This document shows, one piece after another, positions 59,293-64,000 of a DNA stretch of 64,000 nucleotides. Each line of letters begins with the position of its first letter. Position 1 is the first letter of the stretch. Under the pieces are notes generated by a model. It did no database searches and had not been told where the DNA came from. It saw nothing but the letters and a program-made list of their open reading frames with translations. Source of the stretch: Alphaproteobacteria bacterium. GTDB taxonomy: Bacteria; Pseudomonadota; Alphaproteobacteria; Rs-D84. A program made the position numbers and the translations under genes. The DNA lies in the NCBI GenBank assembly GCA_017528045.1, contig JAFXPG010000005.1:1-64000 (forward strand), in the 5' to 3' direction.

Positions 59293-62064
59293 TTATTTAT
59301 CCCAAATTGTAGAAATAACAGCTTCGGCTAATAATGGTACAGATAATTTTGTGACATTTTCCATTTCGTATTTTATTAAATCGGCAAAATGTTGTGCTTC
59401 GTTTTCCACACATTCAAATATGATTTCATCATGAACTTGTAAAATCATTTTAATTTTATCACTGTTTGGTGCGACGATTTTATTATATATGTTCACCATA
59501 GCACGACGGACAATATCTGCTTCGAAACCTTGAATAGGAGCGTTTATTGCTGCACGGGCCACATAACCACGCATACGTGGATTAGACGCTTCAGGGATTT
59601 CTATACGACGATGCCATGGTGTATAAACACAATGATTATCAAATACAAATTTGGTTATATAATCTATATAATCTTTTATTTCTGGTAATTCAGACATATA
59701 AGAATCAATAATTTTTTTAGCTTCTTCACGTGAAATATTCAATTGATTAGCTAACCCAAACGCAGAAATTCCATATATAATTGAAAAATTTATTGTTTTT
59801 GCAGCGCGTCTTAAATCTTTTGGTACGGATTGTTCTTGTGGAATATTGAATATTTTACGGGCTGTTTGTTCATGTATATCTAGCCCGGCATTAAATGTTT
59901 CTTTGAACATATCTACATTTGCAACATCAGCCAACAATCTTAATTGAATTTGTGAATAATCTATGGCTATCAAAGTTTTACCTGTTTCAGCAACAAAACA
60001 TTTACGTATTTCTTCACCCAGTTCAGTCTTTACAGGTATGTTTTGTAAATTTGGATTACGACTGGATAAACGACCTGTATTTGTACTGGTTTGTAAATAA
60101 GTTGTATGAATACGACCATCTTGCGCTATTTGGTTTGGTAAAGCATCGGCATATGTGCTGGCCAATTTAGCAACAGAACGCCAATTTAATATTTTTTCTA
60201 TGATTGGATGTGTTTCAATTAAATCATTTAAAGTAGATGCATCTGTTGATTGTTTTTTTCCAGATGGTAATTTTAATTCTTCAAACAATACAGTTGCCAG
60301 TTGTTTTGGGCTGGCAACATTAAATTCATGACCTGACAATTCAAAAATTTCTGATTCTAAAGCACTTAATTGTTTATGAAAAACATTTGATAATTGTTTT
60401 AATCTGTCACGATTTACAGCAACACCATTTTTTTCCATCAAACATAAAATAGGGCACAAAGGTAAATCACAACTTTCATATAATTTACGCAATTTTTCAT
60501 CTGTGTTTAATTGTGGCCGCATCAAATTATATAAATTCATACAAACCACAGAATCTTCGCCGGAATATTTTGAAGCCACTTCTATTGATAAAGTTTCAAA
60601 ATGTTTATCTGTGTCTTTTGTTTTTGCATCAAATAAATCTTCAAATTTTATATCATTGTGGTTCAGATATTTTATTGCTAATTCATCCAAACTGTGTCCA
60701 TGTAAAGATCCATGCAAAGCATACGATAATAACATTGTATCATCAACAGGTGATATTTGGGTTATGTCCCATCCTTCATTAGATAAAATATGTAAATCGT
60801 ATTTTAAATTATGTGCAATTTTTACAATGTTTTTATTAGTAAATATTGGCCATAATTTTTTATAAACAATTTCCATTGGTAATTGATTTTCTGCTAATTT
60901 ATCAACACCAAATAAATCCATAGATTTTGTTATATGACGAATCGGTATATAAGCCCCATGTATATCATCATAAGCCAATGATATGCCAACAATTTTATCT
61001 GTTATTTGATTTAAACCGGTTGTTTCTGTGTCAAAAGCAATAACATTTGTTATGTGTGATAAAAATTCATCCAGTTGAGATTCTGTTGAAATAGTTAATA
61101 TATCCATTTCAAATGGTTTTGTATTTTGTGGAATCTGTTCTGGAATTTCAACAACCGGACAAATAGATTTTTCATATTCTGTTATTTGTGAAGAGCATTG
61201 TTGAATATCGCCTGGAAATAGTTTTTCTATTTTTGCGACCAAAGATTTGCTTTCTATTTTATTAGTCACAAAATCTAACGCAGATTTTTTATTAAAACAA
61301 AACGGTTGTATAATCAATCCTTCTAAATCAACATCACGTTTTAATGTTACCAGTTGTTTAGAAATATATGCTTTTTCTTGGTTTTCTTTTAATAAATTGC
61401 GAATTCTTTCGTTTTTAACAGAATCTAAATTTGCGTATAAATTATCTAAAGATTTAAATTCATTTATTAATTCTGCGGCTTTTTTTGGACCAATTCCAGG
61501 AACCCCAGGAACATTGTCAGATGTGTCCCCCATCAAAGATTGAACATCTATAACTTGATCAGGGTGGACCCCAAATTTTTCAAAAACTTGTGGTTCGTGA
61601 ATTTCTTTTTGTTTCATACCATCGTACAAAAATGTACAAGACGAAACCAATTGCATTAAATCTTTATCACTGCTGATTATTCGTGTACCACCATCATTAT
61701 TACAATTGGCAGAGGCTATCGTTGCGATAACATCATCTGCTTCCACCCCAGGAATACATAATACAGGCATTCCCATTTCGTGAACACCGATTCGAATTAA
61801 TTCACTTTGTTGTAATAAATCGGCGGGTGTTTCACCACGATTCGCTTTATATTCGGGATATATATCTTGACGGAAAGAGATTCTTGATGCATCAAAAATG
61901 CACACAAAAGAATCATTTTCTTTGGCTTCTGCCAGTAATGGTAAAATCATATTAAAGAATCCATATACTGCACCCACAGGCATACCGTCTGAACGTGTCA
62001 AATTACCATGTACTCCGTAATATGCTCGAAATACCAAAGAATTTCCGTCAATTAAAGTCAGCAT
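59293..62064 (-). CDS. polA: DNA polymerase I
   Basis: Repair and Okazaki-fragment polymerase of 923 residues with all three domains. The 5' nuclease (1-290) has LIDGNSLVFRAYYG, VEADDVIATIA and DTSDNVPGVPGIGPKKA. The 3'-5' proofreading domain is intact: FDTETTG near 343, HNLKYDLHIL and YSGEDSVV. The polymerase has DYSQIQLRLLADVANVD (motif A), RRAAKTINFSIIYGISAFGL (motif B) and QVHDEIIFE (motif C). Typical full length; many alphaproteobacterial PolA keep this layout. Confidence 0.97.
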   Translation of the reverse strand: MLTLIDGNSLVFRAYYGVHGNLTRSDGMPVGAVYGFFNMILPLLAEAKENDSFVCIFDASRISFRQDIYPEYKANRGETPADLLQQSELIRIGVHEMGMPVLCIPGVEADDVIATIASANCNNDGGTRIISSDKDLMQLVSSCTFLYDGMKQKEIHEPQVFEKFGVHPDQVIDVQSLMGDTSDNVPGVPGIGPKKAAELINEFKSLDNLYANLDSVKNERIRNLLKENQEKAYISKQLVTLKRDVDLEGLIIQPFCFNKKSALDFVTNKIESKSLVAKIEKLFPGDIQQCSSQITEYEKSICPVVEIPEQIPQNTKPFEMDILTISTESQLDEFLSHITNVIAFDTETTGLNQITDKIVGISLAYDDIHGAYIPIRHITKSMDLFGVDKLAENQLPMEIVYKKLWPIFTNKNIVKIAHNLKYDLHILSNEGWDITQISPVDDTMLLSYALHGSLHGHSLDELAIKYLNHNDIKFEDLFDAKTKDTDKHFETLSIEVASKYSGEDSVVCMNLYNLMRPQLNTDEKLRKLYESCDLPLCPILCLMEKNGVAVNRDRLKQLSNVFHKQLSALESEIFELSGHEFNVASPKQLATVLFEELKLPSGKKQSTDASTLNDLIETHPIIEKILNWRSVAKLASTYADALPNQIAQDGRIHTTYLQTSTNTGRLSSRNPNLQNIPVKTELGEEIRKCFVAETGKTLIAIDYSQIQLRLLADVANVDMFKETFNAGLDIHEQTARKIFNIPQEQSVPKDLRRAAKTINFSIIYGISAFGLANQLNISREEAKKIIDSYMSELPEIKDYIDYITKFVFDNHCVYTPWHRRIEIPEASNPRMRGYVARAAINAPIQGFEADIVRRAMVNIYNKIVAPNSDKIKMILQVHDEIIFECVENEAQHFADLIKYEMENVTKLSVPLLAEAVISTIWDK

Positions 62065-62073
62065 TTATAAACC

Positions 62074-62637
62074 TTAGAATATATAACGCATTTTTACGCG
62101 AACATTGTATTCCAATAAATCTGGTGTTGTGCTAGTTCCTGAAATTTTATAAATATCAGGCGCATATAAAGCACGACCTTCAATATCAAATTTTAAAGGG
62201 ACTGCCAAGATATCAACAGTTGCACCCAACATAGCTTGATAAGCTGTTGTTGAATCTATATCAAATTTGTATTCTGTGCCTTTTTCATCATATTTATGTT
62301 CGCCACCAAATACCATACCAAAACCGGCACCTATATAAGGCATAATAAGTGTAGATGGCATCTTAGCATAAATGTTTAACATAGCCGCATTTGTGCTTAA
62401 TTCAGAAGAATCTAAATAGTTATATTCTAATTCTGCACGAACAACAGGAATATCCACACCAGCAACCGCACCAATTAATCTGGAAGGTGCGCTTTCATGA
62501 GAATCTTTTGTAAATAAAGTATGGCCACCAGCACCAACCATACCACCAATATAAAAATCTGCTATAACACCTGCATTAGCAGAAGCACATGTTAATACAG
62601 AAAACAAAGAAATTAAAGATAACGATGTTTTTTTCAT
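62074..62637 (-). CDS. Outer-membrane beta-barrel protein (187 aa)
   Basis: Signal peptide MKKTSLSLISLFSVLTCASANA, then eight or so amphipathic strands typical of an OmpA/OmpW-like or opacity-type small barrel (GGMVGAGGHTLF, ELEYNYLDSS, PYIGAGFGMVFGG, FDIEGRALYAP). It ends VRVKMRYIF, the aromatic C-terminus recognised by BamA. AAAGGAG lies before the ATG. Function as porin or adhesin is unknown. Confidence 0.8.
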   Translation of the reverse strand: MKKTSLSLISLFSVLTCASANAGVIADFYIGGMVGAGGHTLFTKDSHESAPSRLIGAVAGVDIPVVRAELEYNYLDSSELSTNAAMLNIYAKMPSTLIMPYIGAGFGMVFGGEHKYDEKGTEYKFDIDSTTAYQAMLGATVDILAVPLKFDIEGRALYAPDIYKISGTSTTPDLLEYNVRVKMRYIF

Positions 62638-62685
62638 ACTTTTTCTCCTTTATATGATATTATAGTATAAAACAAAGGGCTAAAC

Positions 62686-63207
62686 ATGCAAGAAAATAAA
62701 CCTGTTTTAATAGTTGGTTTGGGTAATCCAGGAAAAGAATATGAATTAACACGTCATAATGTTGGTTTTATGGCAATAGATAATTTTGCTTCTGATGGTG
62801 TTTGGAAAAAAGAAAAAAACGCATTAACGTTACATGATGAACAAAATGGCCAAAAGATAATTTATGTAAAACCACAAACATTCATGAATAACAGTGGTGA
62901 TGCCGTTGCTCAATTAATGGCATTTTATAAAATACCGTTGGAAAATTTAATTGTAATTCATGATGATATGGATTTAAAAATCGGTGATGTCCGCCAAAAA
63001 ATTGGAGGTTCCAGTGCAGGGCATAACGGAATAAAATCTATAGATAAAATGGTTGGACCAGATTATAAACGTATTCGTATTGGAATCGGACATCCACGTG
63101 ATTTTGATTTGCCAATTAATCCTGCAGATTGGGTATTGGGTAAATTTACAACAGAACAATTACATAAAATTAAAGAAGTTATAAAAGATTTAATAATATT
63201 ATCTTAA
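62686..63207 (+). CDS. pth: Peptidyl-tRNA hydrolase
   Basis: Recycles stalled peptidyl-tRNA. A 173-residue protein with VGLGNPGKEYELTRHNVGF (Asn, catalytic His), KPQTFMNNSG, IHDDMDLKIG (catalytic Asp) and GSSAGHNGIKSI. Length is slightly short of the 190 usual. Its stop overlaps the convergent gene by 4 nt. Confidence 0.95.
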   Translation: MQENKPVLIVGLGNPGKEYELTRHNVGFMAIDNFASDGVWKKEKNALTLHDEQNGQKIIYVKPQTFMNNSGDAVAQLMAFYKIPLENLIVIHDDMDLKIGDVRQKIGGSSAGHNGIKSIDKMVGPDYKRIRIGIGHPRDFDLPINPADWVLGKFTTEQLHKIKEVIKDLIILS

Positions 63208-64000
63208 TGTGCATCTTCATAAGATATTAAATAATTGTATGGTGAATTAAGAGGAATTCGACTTGCTTGATATCCCCAGTATCTTCCTTGTGCCCATGAA
63301 TACTCCGCATTAACACCATTACCATTATTATAAGTCATTTTAACATTTTTTTGTAAATTTTGTGAATATGAATTTAAATATGGATTTATATAATTACCAT
63401 AAGAATCTATAATAATCCAAAATCCGCTGCATGATAATACACCTTCATTGTATTCCACATACTCATCAGATGATGTAATACAAAAAGCAATCAATGTACT
63501 ATTTTGGTTATTACACAGGAAATTATCTGTTCCTTGACATGTTGCTGTTTGAACAGCCAAAGCTTTTTTGTTTTCTGGAACACAAACCGGAAAACTAGTA
63601 TTGGCATAAGAAACTGTATAATATTGACCAGATGTACAACAATTACCCCAATAATCTTTTACGGCTGATGCACAATAGTTTTTACCACCTGGGGTATTTA
63701 TAACATATTCTTCAAAATATACATCTACACCGTCTGGGGTACCTTTAACATCTTCTTGTTTTTCAATCAAAGAGCAATTACTACCAACTTTTGCATAATT
63801 TACAGGACAAGAAGAAACATTACAACTGTCAAAATTATTTTGTGTTCCTGTATTTGTTGCAAACCAAGATAATAAACTGGAACCTGTTGTATTTGATAAT
63901 ATTTTGTTAGTGTCTTTAAAACTGTATGTTTGTTCGCCAACAGAAATAGTTTTGCCTGTTATGCTTGAATTTGTTACCAATGTAAAACTGTCGTCATATT
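63204..64000 (-). CDS. Cys-rich protein, C-terminal part (cut by window end)
   Basis: Open through the end of the window, so the N-terminus is missing; a TTG at 63980 is probably only an internal Leu codon. The visible 258 or more residues are Asn/Ser/Tyr-rich with about fourteen cysteines in short pairs (CNVSSCPVNYAKVGSNCS, GNCCTSG, CQGTDNFLC), resembling the short Cys modules of the secreted protein at 30991. It ends with a strand-rich Tyr/Asn region (WAQGRYWGYQASRIP). Likely exported; function unknown. Confidence 0.65.
   Translation of the reverse strand, partial: YDDSFTLVTNSSITGKTISVGEQTYSFKDTNKILSNTTGSSLLSWFATNTGTQNNFDSCNVSSCPVNYAKVGSNCSLIEKQEDVKGTPDGVDVYFEEYVINTPGGKNYCASAVKDYWGNCCTSGQYYTVSYANTSFPVCVPENKKALAVQTATCQGTDNFLCNNQNSTLIAFCITSSDEYVEYNEGVLSCSGFWIIIDSYGNYINPYLNSYSQNLQKNVKMTYNNGNGVNAEYSWAQGRYWGYQASRIPLNSPYNYLISYEDAH

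Overview
The window is AT-rich (about one third G+C by eye) and densely coding on both strands. It carries bacterial housekeeping genes: eno, lptB, lptC, rho, era, queA, tgt, guaC, lysS, rpsF-rpsR-rplI, grpE, tpiA, a ppiD-like chaperone, recO, polA and pth. Gram-negative traits are clear: LPS export genes, lipoproteins, an outer-membrane barrel, an autotransporter and a DsbA-like oxidoreductase. A choloylglycine-hydrolase-family enzyme and many secreted Cys-rich proteins fit a gut-associated, reduced-genome alphaproteobacterium of the uncultured RF32/Enterousia type. That placement is inference from gene content and composition; no marker was aligned.

Layout. 1-6 kb: eno (cut by the window edge), lptB and lptC on the minus strand, then a secreted protein, an OmpA-domain lipoprotein, a small protein and rho. 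6-8.3 kb: an overlapping spanin-like (Rz/Rz1-type) pair and two tandem paralogues with kinase-like motifs. 8.2-11 kb, minus strand: ureohydrolase, secreted Cys-rich protein, small membrane protein, dCMP deaminase. 11.1-17.2 kb: era-queA-M16 peptidase-tgt and downstream unknowns. 17.3-26.9 kb: tRNA-Gly(GCC), a lipoprotein, a SemiSWEET-like protein, an F420-ligase-fold protein, guaC, a metallopeptidase, lysS behind a candidate attenuator, a RelA/SpoT-like protein, a cold-shock protein and rfbC. 27-37.3 kb is the accessory part: a radical SAM protein coupled to a repeat-rich basic protein, a RipA/8xMP-like membrane protein, two 165-bp direct repeats (two mismatches by eye) around about 4.2 kb of cargo, small secreted and membrane proteins, and tRNA-Pro(TGG) with a 15-bp copy of its 3' part nearby. 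37.4-41.9 kb: a PHP phosphatase, a MotA/MotB-like stator pair without flagellar genes, and the bS6-bS18-bL9 operon. 42-52 kb: four secreted Cys-rich proteins divergent from a large autotransporter whose subtilisin-like domain seems to lack its catalytic residues. 52-64 kb: choloylglycine-hydrolase-family enzyme, a structured leader before a PAP2 phosphatase, grpE, tpiA, ppiD, a 23-residue microprotein, recO, a DsbA-like protein, a 2H phosphoesterase candidate, polA, an outer-membrane barrel, pth and a cut Cys-rich protein.

How the genes fit together. Envelope functions dominate: LptB/LptC export LPS; PpiD-like, DsbA-like and secreted Cys-rich proteins fit an oxidising periplasm that folds disulfide-bonded exports. 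queA and tgt supply two steps of tRNA queuosine synthesis. The 27-37 kb stretch looks assembled by recombination among repeats. Several genes (the first kinase-like paralogue, era, the radical SAM gene, possibly recO and the choloylglycine-hydrolase gene) have a -10 element so close to the ATG that leaderless mRNAs are likely.
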